A stretch of 64,000 nt of DNA from Achromobacter aegrifaciens (GTDB taxonomy: Bacteria; Pseudomonadota; Gammaproteobacteria; Burkholderiales; Burkholderiaceae_B): NCBI RefSeq assembly GCF_902859735.1, contig NZ_CADIJY010000021.1, positions 1 to 64,000 on the forward strand, in the 5' to 3' direction. The position numbers and the translations under genes are program-made. This document shows positions 27,634-35,909 of this stretch, piece by piece. The notes beneath the pieces were generated by a model. The model did not search any database, was not told the origin of the DNA, and saw only the letters and a program-made list of their open reading frames with translations. The first letter of the stretch is position 1. Each line of letters begins with the position of its first letter.

Positions 27634-27673
27634 ATAGTTACCACAAGACAAGTACGCACCTTTTGGTAACTAT
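27634..27673. promoter_or_regulatory. Inverted-repeat operator between gdx and the HxlR gene
   Basis: ATAGTTACCA (27634-27643) and TGGTAACTAT (27664-27673) are perfect 10-bp reverse complements, 20 bases apart, in the divergent gap. The right half overlaps the ATG of the regulator gene (27672). This fits a dimeric winged-helix regulator such as HxlR controlling both genes. Confidence 0.65.
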
Positions 27674-28067
27674 GAAAAAGCCATCCGCCTCCGTGCCCTC
27701 GGGCGACGTGTTCGACGCTGCCTGCCCGTCGCGCCGAGCGCTGGAACTGATTGCCGGCAAATGGGTGCCGCTGATCCTGCCTGCGCTGGAACATGGCCCC
27801 ATGCGCAACAACGAGCTGCTGCGCAGGCTGGACGGGATTTCACAGAAGGTCATGACCCAGACGCTCAAGGAATTGGAGCGTCACGGCCTGGTGCTGCGCG
27901 AGGACCTGGGCACCGTGCCGCCGCACGTGAACTACCGGCTGAGCGAACTGGGCCAATCCCTCAACGTGGCCCTGATCGCGCTGGACCGCTGGGCCGAGAC
28001 CCATCATGCGGCGCTGGACGCGGCCGCGCGCCGCCATGACGCCCGGGCGGCGCGGCGCGTCCGCTAG
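27672..28067 (+). CDS. HxlR-family transcriptional regulator
   Basis: A 131-residue winged-helix protein of the HxlR/HTH_33 type, with the N-terminal conserved cysteine in CPSRRALELIAGKW (residues 18-31) followed by RNNELLRRLDGISQKVMTQTLKELE. Some members sense electrophiles or thiol stress through that cysteine. ATG at 27672 is taken as start, although no ribosome-binding site is visible and the right operator half overlaps it. Divergent from the SMR exporter it probably controls. Its TAG stop shares the tetranucleotide CTAG with the stop of the convergent ferritin-like gene. Confidence 0.85.
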   Translation: MKKPSASVPSGDVFDAACPSRRALELIAGKWVPLILPALEHGPMRNNELLRRLDGISQKVMTQTLKELERHGLVLREDLGTVPPHVNYRLSELGQSLNVALIALDRWAETHHAALDAAARRHDARAARRVR

Positions 28068-28624
28068 CGCTTGGCCAGGAAGTCCGACATGTCGTCGGCG
28101 TGCTCTTCCTCCACCGCGAGGATCTCTTCCAGCAGGCGGCGCGTGGTGGTGTCCTGTTCGCCGATGTACTCGATCATCTGGCGGTAGCTGTCGATGGCGA
28201 TGCGCTCGGCGATCAGGTTCTCCTTGATCATGTCCTCCAGCGACGTGCCTTCGACGTACTCGGAATGGCTGCGCTCCAACAGCCCCTTGGGCGACAGGTT
28301 GGGCTCGCCGCCCAGCTGCACGATGCGTTCCGAGAGCCGGTCGGCATGGTCCTGTTCCTGCGTGGCGTGTTCGGCGAATTCGGCGGCCACGGGCTCGGCG
28401 TTCAGCCCGCGGGCCATGAAGTAGTGGCGCTTGTAGCGCAGCACACAGACGATCTCGGTGGCCAGCGCTTCATTCAGCAGCTTCAGCACGGTCTGGCGGT
28501 CGGCGCGATAGGTGTCGGTCACGGCGCCGGACTCGATGTCCTGGCGCGCCTTGGCGCGTATGGCCTTCACGTCCATGTCGAACGGGCGGTTCGCCTGCGC
28601 TTGGGTACGGGTTGCTTGTTCCAT
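28064..28624 (-). CDS. Ferritin-like (bacterioferritin-type) diiron protein
   Basis: A 186-residue four-helix-bundle protein. The diiron ligands are complete: E57, E90-x-x-H93, E140 and E172-x-x-H175. It lacks the Dps pattern and looks like the bacterioferritin/ferritin-like group that stores or oxidises iron. The ATG at 28624 is preceded by AGAGGAG. Convergent with the HxlR gene (1-codon stop overlap) and divergent from the LOG-like gene with a 15-nt palindrome between them. Confidence 0.87.
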   Translation of the reverse strand: MEQATRTQAQANRPFDMDVKAIRAKARQDIESGAVTDTYRADRQTVLKLLNEALATEIVCVLRYKRHYFMARGLNAEPVAAEFAEHATQEQDHADRLSERIVQLGGEPNLSPKGLLERSHSEYVEGTSLEDMIKENLIAERIAIDSYRQMIEYIGEQDTTTRRLLEEILAVEEEHADDMSDFLAKR

Positions 28625-28754
28625 ATCGTGGCTCCTCTTGGTTAAGTGAAAGCACTGCGACACTGGGCTTCCAGTCTCTCCGTACAACCCAGTCTACCGA
28701 TCGTGGCGGAACATGCTGTGTCCAAACATTGCCTGCGCCCCCCAAATTGCCCGG

Positions 28755-28769
28755 CGAAAACGGTTTTCG
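28755..28769. promoter_or_regulatory. 15-nt palindrome between ferritin-like and LOG-like genes
   Basis: CGAAAAC-G-GTTTTCG is a perfect 7-bp inverted repeat around one G in the 220-base divergent gap. It may be a regulator site for either gene. It does not match the Fur box consensus. Confidence 0.4.
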
Positions 28770-28844
28770 ATCCTTGCGTAAACTATGGGCTTCCCGAAAA
28801 CCCGTGACGCAATCTGTAACGGGATGGGCATCACCCGAAGATCT

Positions 28845-29432
28845 ATGACTTTGAAGAACATTTGCGTGTATTGCGGCTCGAACCCGGGCGCCCGGCCGGA
28901 TTACATCGAGCAGGCCCGCGTGCTGGCCCGCGAACTGGTGCGGCGCGATCTGGGGCTGGTGTATGGCGGCTCGGTCGTGGGCATCATGGGCGTGGTCGCC
29001 AATGAGGTGCTGGCCGCCGGCGGCCGCGTGATCGGCGTGATCCCCGAACTGCTGATGAAGAAGGAGCAGGCGCACCGCGGCCTGACCGAGCTGCACCTGG
29101 TGCAGAACATGCACGAGCGCAAGGCCATGATGATGGAGAAGGCCGACGGCTTCATCGCGCTGCCCGGCGGCGCGGGCACGCTCGAAGAGTTCTTCGAGGT
29201 CTGGACCTGGGCGCAGCTGAACATGCACCAGAAGCCCTGCGGCCTGTTGAACATTGCCGGCTACTACGACGCGCTGGTCCAGTTCGTGGACCATGCGGTC
29301 GAGGAAGAATTCATCCGCCCCCAGCATCGCGACATGCTGGTGGTGGAAGAGGACCCTGCTTTGCTGCTGGACCGCTACGCCATGTACGAACCGCCCAATG
29401 TCTCGAAGTGGTTCGAACAGATCAAGGCCTGA
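28845..29432 (+). CDS. LOG-family nucleotide 5'-monophosphate phosphoribohydrolase (TIGR00730)
   Basis: A 195-residue Rossmann-fold protein with CVYCGSNPG near the start, GGSVVGIMG (41-49), and the catalytic PGGAGTLEE (107-115). Family members release the base from cytokinin or AMP-type nucleotides. In bacteria outside plant associations the real role is unclear. ATG at 28845 is chosen over an upstream in-frame ATG at 28785 because the family begins at MTLKNICVYCG. Followed after 37 bases by a gene of unknown function. Confidence 0.88.
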   Translation: MTLKNICVYCGSNPGARPDYIEQARVLARELVRRDLGLVYGGSVVGIMGVVANEVLAAGGRVIGVIPELLMKKEQAHRGLTELHLVQNMHERKAMMMEKADGFIALPGGAGTLEEFFEVWTWAQLNMHQKPCGLLNIAGYYDALVQFVDHAVEEEFIRPQHRDMLVVEEDPALLLDRYAMYEPPNVSKWFEQIKA

Positions 29433-29469
29433 GGCCATCCATCCACCCGACCACAACGGAAGCCCCGCA

Positions 29470-30036
29470 ATGCCCACCCATGCGTTGACTCCCGCCAGCA
29501 CCGAGTCCGTCCTGCGCGACTACTTTCATGCCAAGGACGAGAACCGCCCGCACTACATGGCGCGCGCGTTCGCACCGGACGCCGTGCTGAAGATGGCCTT
29601 GCGCACGCAGGCCATCGCCTTCCCGCCCGAGTCGCACGGCCTGGCCGCCATCACCGATACGCTGGTGCGCAAGTTCGGCCAGACCTACGACAACGTCTAC
29701 ACGTTCTATCTGGCGCGACCCGAGACCGGGGCGCGCCTGCCCGCCTACCAGTGCGACTGGATCGTGGGCATGACGGAAAAGGCCACGGGCAACGTCCGGG
29801 TGGGCTGTGGCCGCTATGACTGGGAATTCCAGCCCGAGCCCTATCGCGCGAGCAACCTCGTCATCACCATCGAAACCATGGTGACGCTGCCCGCGCACGA
29901 CACCGAAGCCGTGTTCGGCTGGCTGCTGGGTCTGGACTATCCCTGGACCAGCGCCGCCCGCGTCGTGGCCGGCGCGCCGCCGCTCGAGGGCCTGGCTCCC
30001 GTCGTGCACTATCTGCTGCATCCGAACGGCGCCTAG
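29470..30036 (+). CDS. Hypothetical protein, possible NTF2-like fold
   Basis: A 188-residue protein I do not recognise with certainty. The start SVLRDYFHAKDENRPHYMAR, the alternating strand pattern after residue 40 and size are reminiscent of SnoaL/NTF2-like proteins, which act as small enzymes or binding modules. No signal peptide or membrane segment is seen, so it is probably cytoplasmic. It lies between the LOG-like gene and a HAD phosphatase, all on the same strand with short gaps, so the three may be co-transcribed. Confidence 0.7.
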   Translation: MPTHALTPASTESVLRDYFHAKDENRPHYMARAFAPDAVLKMALRTQAIAFPPESHGLAAITDTLVRKFGQTYDNVYTFYLARPETGARLPAYQCDWIVGMTEKATGNVRVGCGRYDWEFQPEPYRASNLVITIETMVTLPAHDTEAVFGWLLGLDYPWTSAARVVAGAPPLEGLAPVVHYLLHPNGA

Positions 30037-30085
30037 GGCCGGCACAAGACTATTTTCAGCATCAACAGGCTCAGAGACCCGCGAC

Positions 30086-30712
30086 TTGAAATACGACATC
30101 GCCGCTTTTGATTTTGATGGAACCCTGGCGGACACCATGCCATGGTTCAACTCCATCCTGAATACGGTGGCCGACAAATATGGCTTCCGCAAGATCGACG
30201 CCTCCGAACGCGACCAGCTGCGCCATCGCGATGCCGCCGAGATCCTCAAGTTTCTGGGCATCCCGCTGTGGAAGCTGCCCGCCATCATGGCCCACGTGCG
30301 CACGCTGATGCAGGAAATCGACCCCAGCGTGCACCTGTTCGACGGCATTCCCGACGCGCTGGCGCGCCTGAAGGCGGGCGGGCTGCGGCTGGCGGTGGTC
30401 AGCTCCAACTCCATCGAGAACGTGCAGCGCGTGCTGGGCGCTGAAACCGCCGCCCTGTTCGACGACTACGAATGCGGCACCGACCTGTTCGGCAAGTCCG
30501 CCAAGATCGACCGCCTGCTCAAGCAGCATGGCACCGCCCCCGAGCGCTTCCTGCTGGTGGGCGACGAAATGCGCGACATCGACGCCGCCCGCAAGGCCGG
30601 CGTGCGTATCGGTTCCGTCGCCTGGGGCTATAACCATGTCGAGGCCCTGCGCGAACGCGGCCCCGACGAGCTGTTCCTGACCGTTGCCGACCTGCCAGCC
30701 GCGCTGGCCTGA
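30086..30712 (+). CDS. HAD-superfamily hydrolase (phosphoglycolate phosphatase-like)
   Basis: A 208-residue HAD phosphatase with motif I FDFDGTLADT (residues 8-17), motif II VVSSNS near 107, and motif III/IV GDEMRDIDAARKAG near 155. It dephosphorylates a small metabolite that cannot be named. The start is the TTG at 30086, giving MKYDIAAFDFDGT; no ATG is available before motif I. The PPOX-fold gene starts 17 bases downstream. Confidence 0.87.
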   Translation: MKYDIAAFDFDGTLADTMPWFNSILNTVADKYGFRKIDASERDQLRHRDAAEILKFLGIPLWKLPAIMAHVRTLMQEIDPSVHLFDGIPDALARLKAGGLRLAVVSSNSIENVQRVLGAETAALFDDYECGTDLFGKSAKIDRLLKQHGTAPERFLLVGDEMRDIDAARKAGVRIGSVAWGYNHVEALRERGPDELFLTVADLPAALA

Positions 30713-30729
30713 ACCTGGAACCCGCAGCC

Positions 30730-31356
30730 ATGCATATCGATCCCGCCCATCTGGTCACCGACGCAAACGCCCTGCAGGCGCTGTATGGCGCGTCCGGCGA
30801 AGCCTCCATCAAGAAGGAGGTGGATCATGTGCATCCGCACTACCGCGCCTTCATCGAAGCGGCGCCTTTCGCGGTGCTGGCCACTGCGGGCCCCGATGGC
30901 CTGGACGCTTCGCCGCGCGGCGATCCCGCCGGCTTCGTGGTGGTAGAGGACGACAAGACGCTGCTGCTGCCGGACCGCCGCGGCAACAACCGCATCGACA
31001 GCCTGCGCAACATCCTGGCCGATCCTCGGGTCGCGCTGCTGTTTCTGGTGCCGGGCGTGGGCGAGACCCTGCGGGTCAACGGCGCGGCGCGCATCAGCGT
31101 GGACCCGGCGCTGCTGGCGCGCTTCGAGATGGACGGCAAGCTCCCGCGCTCGGTGCTGGTCGTGGACGTGCACACCGTGTACTTCCAGTGTTCGCGCGCC
31201 TTGCTGCGCTCCAAGCTATGGGATCCGGCGACACAGGTGCCGCGCACCGCGCTGCCCAGCGTGGGCCGCATCCTGTCGGACCTGACGGCGGGCACCTTCG
31301 ACGGCGTCACCTACGACCGCGAATTGCCTGCCCGCGTGGCCAGCACCTTGTATTGA
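30730..31356 (+). CDS. Pyridoxamine 5'-phosphate oxidase-family flavoprotein (MSMEG_1061-like)
   Basis: A 208-residue split-barrel flavoprotein. FAVLATAGPDGLDASPRGDPAGF (about residues 48-70) and LPDRRGNNRIDSLRNILADPRVALLFLVPG define the FMN/F420-binding PPOX fold. Members reduce or oxidise small molecules; substrate unknown. It is too unlike PdxH to be assigned to vitamin B6 synthesis. It converges with fmt, 34 bases apart. Confidence 0.85.
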   Translation: MHIDPAHLVTDANALQALYGASGEASIKKEVDHVHPHYRAFIEAAPFAVLATAGPDGLDASPRGDPAGFVVVEDDKTLLLPDRRGNNRIDSLRNILADPRVALLFLVPGVGETLRVNGAARISVDPALLARFEMDGKLPRSVLVVDVHTVYFQCSRALLRSKLWDPATQVPRTALPSVGRILSDLTAGTFDGVTYDRELPARVASTLY

Positions 31357-31390
31357 AGAAAGATCCCGGGGCCGCCAGGCCCCGGCGGGT

Positions 31391-32332
31391 TCAGGCCGGC
31401 TGCCAGCCGCGCGCGAACACGTCCACGGGCTGGCGCTTGCCGCCCGCTTTCTGCAGTTCCAACAGACGCAGCACGCCGTTGCCGGTGGCGATGTCGATGC
31501 CCGTGGCATCGGCGCGCAGCACGCTGCCTGGCGCAGCCGTCGTGGCCTGGTCCAGCGCCTGCGCGCGCCACACCTTCACCGGATCTGCCAGGCCGGGCAG
31601 GCGGATGCTGGCGCCCGGCACGGGATTGAAGGCGCGCACGCGGCGCGCCAGCAGTGCGGCTGGCTGCGAGCAATCCAGCGCACCTTCGGCCTTGTCTAGC
31701 TTGGCGGCGTAGGTCACGCCGGCCTCGGGCTGCTTGCGCGGCGTCAGTCCGCCTTGAGCCAGCGCGTCCAACGCCGCAACGATCGCCTCCCCGCCCGCCA
31801 GCGCCAACGCATCGTGCAGTTCGGCCGCCGTGGTGTCGCCGCCGATGGGCACGCTGCGTTCCAGCAGCATGTCACCCGTATCCAGGCCCTGATCCATTTG
31901 CATGATGGTCACGCCGGTCTGCGCGTCGCCGGCTTCGATGGCGCGCTGGATGGGCGCGGCGCCGCGCCAGCGCGGCAGCAGGCTGGCATGGATGTTCAGG
32001 CAGCCCAGGCGCGGCAGGTCCAGCACCCACTGCGGCAGGATCAGGCCATAGGCCGCCACCACCATCACGTCGGGCGCCACACGCTCAAGCAGGGCCCGGG
32101 CCTCGCCGGCCTCTTCGGGATAGCGGCCGTCCAGGCGCAGGCTGCGCGGCTGGGCGACCTCGATGCCGGCGTCCAGCGCCGCCTGCTTCACGGGGCTGGG
32201 CGTCAGCTTCAGCCCGCGCCCGGCCGGGCGGTCGGGCTGGGTCATGACCAGCGGGATCTCGTGGCCTGCGGCGCGCAGGGCGTCAAAGGCGATACGGGCG
32301 AATTCCGGCGTGCCGGCAAAGACTAGGCGCAT
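31391..32332 (-). CDS. fmt: Methionyl-tRNA formyltransferase
   Basis: A 313-residue enzyme that formylates initiator Met-tRNA. The N-terminal formyltransferase domain has [12 protein letters not shown] at its start, and the active site [16 protein letters not shown] (residues 113-128; N113 and H115) with the catalytic aspartate near 150 in [12 protein letters not shown]-terminal OB-type domain follows. ATG at 32332 gives the family start. def is 175 bases upstream on the same strand, the classic def-fmt pair. Confidence 0.95.
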   Translation of the reverse strand: MRLVFAGTPEFARIAFDALRAAGHEIPLVMTQPDRPAGRGLKLTPSPVKQAALDAGIEVAQPRSLRLDGRYPEEAGEARALLERVAPDVMVVAAYGLILPQWVLDLPRLGCLNIHASLLPRWRGAAPIQRAIEAGDAQTGVTIMQMDQGLDTGDMLLERSVPIGGDTTAAELHDALALAGGEAIVAALDALAQGGLTPRKQPEAGVTYAAKLDKAEGALDCSQPAALLARRVRAFNPVPGASIRLPGLADPVKVWRAQALDQATTAAPGSVLRADATGIDIATGNGVLRLLELQKAGGKRQPVDVFARGWQPA

Positions 32333-32394
32333 GGGACGAGAAAAGAAGAATGAAATGGAACGGACGTTCAAAGAATCGCGTTGCCCGCAGCCAG

Positions 32395-32507
32395 GAGGCC
32401 TGGCCGATCCGGGGCGCCGCGGATCCGGCTTTGCCGGTTCGCCTGCGCCACCCCTTGGACGGCGGCCCGCCTGAGGGGGCCCGCGCAGCGGGTAGGGGGT
32501 GAGCCCC
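32395..32507. repeat. GC-rich intergenic element between def and fmt
   Basis: The 175 bases between def and fmt are GC-rich and built from short inverted words: GGATCCGG-CTTT-GCCGG near 32420-32438 and CCCGC-GCA-GCGGG near 32480-32492, flanked by runs of G. The composition resembles the repetitive intergenic elements of Bordetella and Achromobacter and is unusual inside a def-fmt operon. Its copy number elsewhere cannot be seen here. Confidence 0.45.
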
Positions 32508-33020
32508 TTACGCTCGCAACGCTTCGCGCTCGGCCTTCTTGAGCCTGGTCTTGATGCGGTTCTGCTTCAGGCTGGACAGGTATTCCACGAACACCTTGCC
32601 TTCCAGATGGTCAAGCTCGTGCTGCACGCACACGGCCAGCAGGCCGTCGGCCTCGAACTCGAAGGGCTTGCCGTCGATATCCAGCGCCTTGCAACGGATG
32701 CGGGAGGCCCGCTCGACGTCGTCATAGACGCCGGGCACGGACAGGCAACCCTCTTCGTAGATCTTGTAGTCGTCGCTGCGCCAGGTGATCTCGGGATTGA
32801 TCAGCACCAGCAGCTGGTTGCTTTCCTCGGACACGTCGATCACGACGACGCGCTCATGCACGTCGACCTGGGTCGCGGCCAAGCCTACGCCCGGCGCGTC
32901 GTACATGGTTTCGGCCATGTCGCGCACCAGTTGGCGGATGCGGTCGTCGACCTCGGCGACCGGCTTGGCCTTTTTGTGCAGGCGCGGGTCCGGGTAGCGA
33001 AGAATAGGAAGTAAAGCCAT
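32508..33020 (-). CDS. def: Peptide deformylase
   Basis: A 170-residue metalloenzyme removing the N-formyl group from nascent proteins. All three family motifs are intact: GVGLAATQ (44-51), EGCLS (90-94) and QHELDH (133-138), giving the metal ligands Cys92, His134 and His138. Upstream of fmt on the same strand and divergent from dprA. Confidence 0.96.
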   Translation of the reverse strand: MALLPILRYPDPRLHKKAKPVAEVDDRIRQLVRDMAETMYDAPGVGLAATQVDVHERVVVIDVSEESNQLLVLINPEITWRSDDYKIYEEGCLSVPGVYDDVERASRIRCKALDIDGKPFEFEADGLLAVCVQHELDHLEGKVFVEYLSSLKQNRIKTRLKKAEREALRA

Positions 33021-33236
33021 TGCGGGGGAAATGCCAGTAGTCAGGTTTACATAAGAGTTTAATTCATTAGACTCTTGATTTCTAATAGTTTTCGGCTAAT
33101 CCCGGGATTGGCCGGATTGCCATGTCCGCGGCGTTTCCTGGCCGCTCCGCGCCGCAAATCAATCCGCCTCGGGCCCGCGGTCCAGCGCCCCGCATGCGAC
33201 ACTCTCGCACCACCGACGCCCTTACGCGCCCGCACG

Positions 33237-34349
33237 ATGCCGCTTACGCAATCCCCTTCCGAACTGGCCGCCTGGCTGCGCCTGTCCCTGGAACCGAACA
33301 TAGGCTCCGCCACCGCCTGCACCCTGCTCGGCGCGCTCGGCCTGCCCGAACAGATCTACGCCCAGCGCGCCACCGCCTTGTCGCGCCATCTGCCCGAGGC
33401 GCTGGCGCGGCAACTGGCCGCCCCAATGCCGCCAGAAATGGCAGCGCAGGTCGAAAGCGCGCTGGAATGGGTAGCCGCGCCCGGCCGGCACATCCTGACG
33501 CTGGCCGATCCGACTTATCCGCAAAGCCTGCTGACCATCGCCGACCCGCCCATCCTGCTGTATGTCGCAGGCGACCCCGCTTTCCTGCAGGGGCCGTCGC
33601 TGGCCGTGGTGGGCGCGCGCAACGCCACGCCCGGCGGCCAGGAGAACGCCCGCGCCTTTGCGCGGCATCTGGCTGGGCATGGCTGGCGCGTCATCAGCGG
33701 GCTGGCGCTGGGCATCGACGGCGCCGCCCATGAAGGCGCGCTGGACGCCGGCCCCGATGGCGCCGGCACCGTGGCCGTCATGGGCACCGGCATAGACCGC
33801 ATCTACCCCGCCAAGCATCGCGACCTGGCGCACCGCATCGCGGCGCACGGCGCACTGGTGTCGGAACTGCCACTGGGCACGGGCGCGCTGCCGCAGCACT
33901 TCCCCAAGCGCAACCGCATCGTGGCCGGGCTGGCACGCGGGGTGCTGGTAGTGGAAGCCGCCCGCCAGAGCGGATCGCTGATCACGGCCAGGCTGGCGGC
34001 TGAAGGCGGGCGCGAGGTCTTCGCCATTCCCGGATCCATCCATTCACCGCTTTCGCGCGGCTGCCATGCGCTGATCCGCCAGGGCGCCAAGCTCGTGGAG
34101 ACCGCCCGCGACATCACCGACGAATTGGGCGGCGACCCCACGCCGGCCGTGCGCGCCCAGCCTGCCGCCGCGGAGGCCTTGCCTGACCACCCGGTGCTGG
34201 ACGCGCTGGGCTACGATCCGCTGCACCTGGATGCGATCCAGGCCCGCAGTGGAATGGACACCGCCGACCTGCAGACGCAACTGGTGCAACTGGAGCTGCA
34301 AGGCCGCGTCGTCCAGCTGGACGACGGCCGTTACCAACGCATGAAATAG
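33237..34349 (+). CDS. dprA: DNA-processing protein DprA (Smf)
   Basis: A 370-residue cytoplasmic protein that loads RecA on incoming single-stranded DNA during transformation. An N-terminal helical region (LRLSLEPNIGSATACTLL) is followed by the Rossmann-like core with VVGARNATPGG and SGLALGIDGAAHEGAL, and RNRIVAGLARGVLVVEA-type motifs, then a C-terminal winged-helix domain (about 310-370). I start at the ATG at 33237; the frame is open further up but lacks similarity. Divergent from def as in E. coli. Confidence 0.93.
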   Translation: MPLTQSPSELAAWLRLSLEPNIGSATACTLLGALGLPEQIYAQRATALSRHLPEALARQLAAPMPPEMAAQVESALEWVAAPGRHILTLADPTYPQSLLTIADPPILLYVAGDPAFLQGPSLAVVGARNATPGGQENARAFARHLAGHGWRVISGLALGIDGAAHEGALDAGPDGAGTVAVMGTGIDRIYPAKHRDLAHRIAAHGALVSELPLGTGALPQHFPKRNRIVAGLARGVLVVEAARQSGSLITARLAAEGGREVFAIPGSIHSPLSRGCHALIRQGAKLVETARDITDELGGDPTPAVRAQPAAAEALPDHPVLDALGYDPLHLDAIQARSGMDTADLQTQLVQLELQGRVVQLDDGRYQRMK

Positions 34350-34461
34350 GGTTGTTCCCCCTGGACCTCCCTGCAAAACAGGGTCGGCGCTATGGCGCTA
34401 ATATTGAGCAGATAGCGCCGCCCTGCCGCGCCGCCTACCCCATCCCGAGACAGGAATAGAC

Positions 34462-35370
34462 ATGGCTTTGCCCTCCCGCGTGAAGATCGTCGAGGTGTCG
34501 CCCCGCGATGGCCTGCAGAACGAAAAGGAATTCGTGCCCACCGACATCAAGGTGGAACTGGTCAACCGCTTATCCGCCGCAGGCTTCCCCAACGTGGAGG
34601 CCGCCTCGTTCGTGTCGCCCAAATGGGTGCCGCAAATGGCCGACGGCGCGGAAGTCATGGCCCGCATCGAGCGCCGTCCCGGCACCATCTATTCCGTGCT
34701 GACGCCCAACATGAAGGGCTTCGAGGGTGCGCTGGCCGCCGGCGCCGACGAAATCGTAATCTTCGGCGCGGCCAGCGAAGCCTTCTCGCAGAAGAACATC
34801 AACTGTTCCATCGCCGAATCGATCGCGCGCTTCGAGCCCGTGGTGCAGGCCGCGCGCGCCGCCGGCATCCGCGTGCGCGGCAGTATCAGCTGCGCGCTGG
34901 GCTGTCCCTATCAGGGCGAAGTACCGGTGGAAGCGGTGGTGGACGTGGCGCAGCGCTACCTGGCAATGCAGGTCGACGAGATCGACGTGGCCGACACCAT
35001 AGGCGTGGGCACGCCTCGGCGCGTGCGCGAAGTGATGACCGCGGTGACGCGCGTGGCCGACCCGGCCCGCATCTCCGGCCACTTCCATGACACCTACGGG
35101 CAGGCGTTGGCCAACATCCTGGCGGCGCTGGAAACCGGCATCTCGATTTTCCACACGTCGGTGGCCGGCCTGGGCGGCTGCCCCTACGCCAAGGGCGCCA
35201 CCGGCAACGTCGCCACCGAAGACGTGCTGTACATGCTGCGCGGACTGGACATCGACACCGGCGTGGATTTCGACGCCGTGGTCGATATCGGCCAGTGGAT
35301 GTCGGCCCACCTGAACCGCAAGGGCTCGAGCCGCGCCGGCAACGCCATCGCCGCCAAACGGGCGGCATGA
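34462..35370 (+). CDS. Hydroxymethylglutaryl-CoA lyase
   Basis: A 302-residue TIM-barrel enzyme cleaving HMG-CoA to acetoacetate and acetyl-CoA in leucine breakdown. The metal/substrate motif VEVSPRDGLQNE is at residues 10-21, SISCALGCPYQGEV near 143, HFHDTYGQAL near 207, and the flexible catalytic loop GLGGCPYA has its cysteine near 240. No other leucine-degradation gene is adjacent. Its stop overlaps the start of the next gene by 4 nt. Confidence 0.92.
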   Translation: MALPSRVKIVEVSPRDGLQNEKEFVPTDIKVELVNRLSAAGFPNVEAASFVSPKWVPQMADGAEVMARIERRPGTIYSVLTPNMKGFEGALAAGADEIVIFGAASEAFSQKNINCSIAESIARFEPVVQAARAAGIRVRGSISCALGCPYQGEVPVEAVVDVAQRYLAMQVDEIDVADTIGVGTPRRVREVMTAVTRVADPARISGHFHDTYGQALANILAALETGISIFHTSVAGLGGCPYAKGATGNVATEDVLYMLRGLDIDTGVDFDAVVDIGQWMSAHLNRKGSSRAGNAIAAKRAA

Positions 35371-35852
35371 CGGATCGCATGAATACTCCGGCCAGCACGC
35401 CCTCCGCCGAGGAGCACGCGGCGCTGCTGCGGACCATCGGTCCCCTGCCCTTGTCCGGCCAGGCCTGGCCCGACTGGGTCCGCATCCTGACCTGGGTCAT
35501 CCTGGCAGTGCTGGGCGTGCAGGTGGTCACCACCGCCATCCGCGCGCCCTCGCAGCCCTTCGACACTTTGCTGGCCGTCGTGGTGGGACTGTGCTTCCTG
35601 GGGCTGCTGTTCGTTTCCTGGCACATGCAGACATCCATCACCACCATCGATGAACGCGGCCTGCGCCAGACCTGGTTCACGCGCCGCGAAGTCGCCTGGG
35701 AAGACGTGCGCTACGCGCGCTTCGTGCCGATGCTGTTTTCCAAGCGGCTGGTGGTGTTCACGCACCGCGGCCGGCCGATGATCTTCCAGGGCGGCACGCG
35801 CGAATTGCGCGCCGCGTTCGTGAAGATCGCGGAGTTGTACCGGCGCGGATAA
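35367..35852 (+). CDS. Small membrane protein, PH-like domain
   Basis: A 161-residue protein of unknown function. Two hydrophobic helices (about residues 44-62 and 70-88) precede a beta-rich C-terminal half containing TTIDERGLRQTWFTRREVAWEDV, a pattern seen in bacterial PH-like (YcxB/DUF2244-type) domains. It starts within the stop of the HMG-CoA lyase gene (ATGA) so the two are translationally coupled. No partner suggests a role. Confidence 0.75.
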   Translation: MTDRMNTPASTPSAEEHAALLRTIGPLPLSGQAWPDWVRILTWVILAVLGVQVVTTAIRAPSQPFDTLLAVVVGLCFLGLLFVSWHMQTSITTIDERGLRQTWFTRREVAWEDVRYARFVPMLFSKRLVVFTHRGRPMIFQGGTRELRAAFVKIAELYRRG

Positions 35853-35909
35853 AGCCATCGGGCTTCGCGCACGGGCAATCGAGTACCCAACGCGCGAAAC
35901 CCGCCGTCA

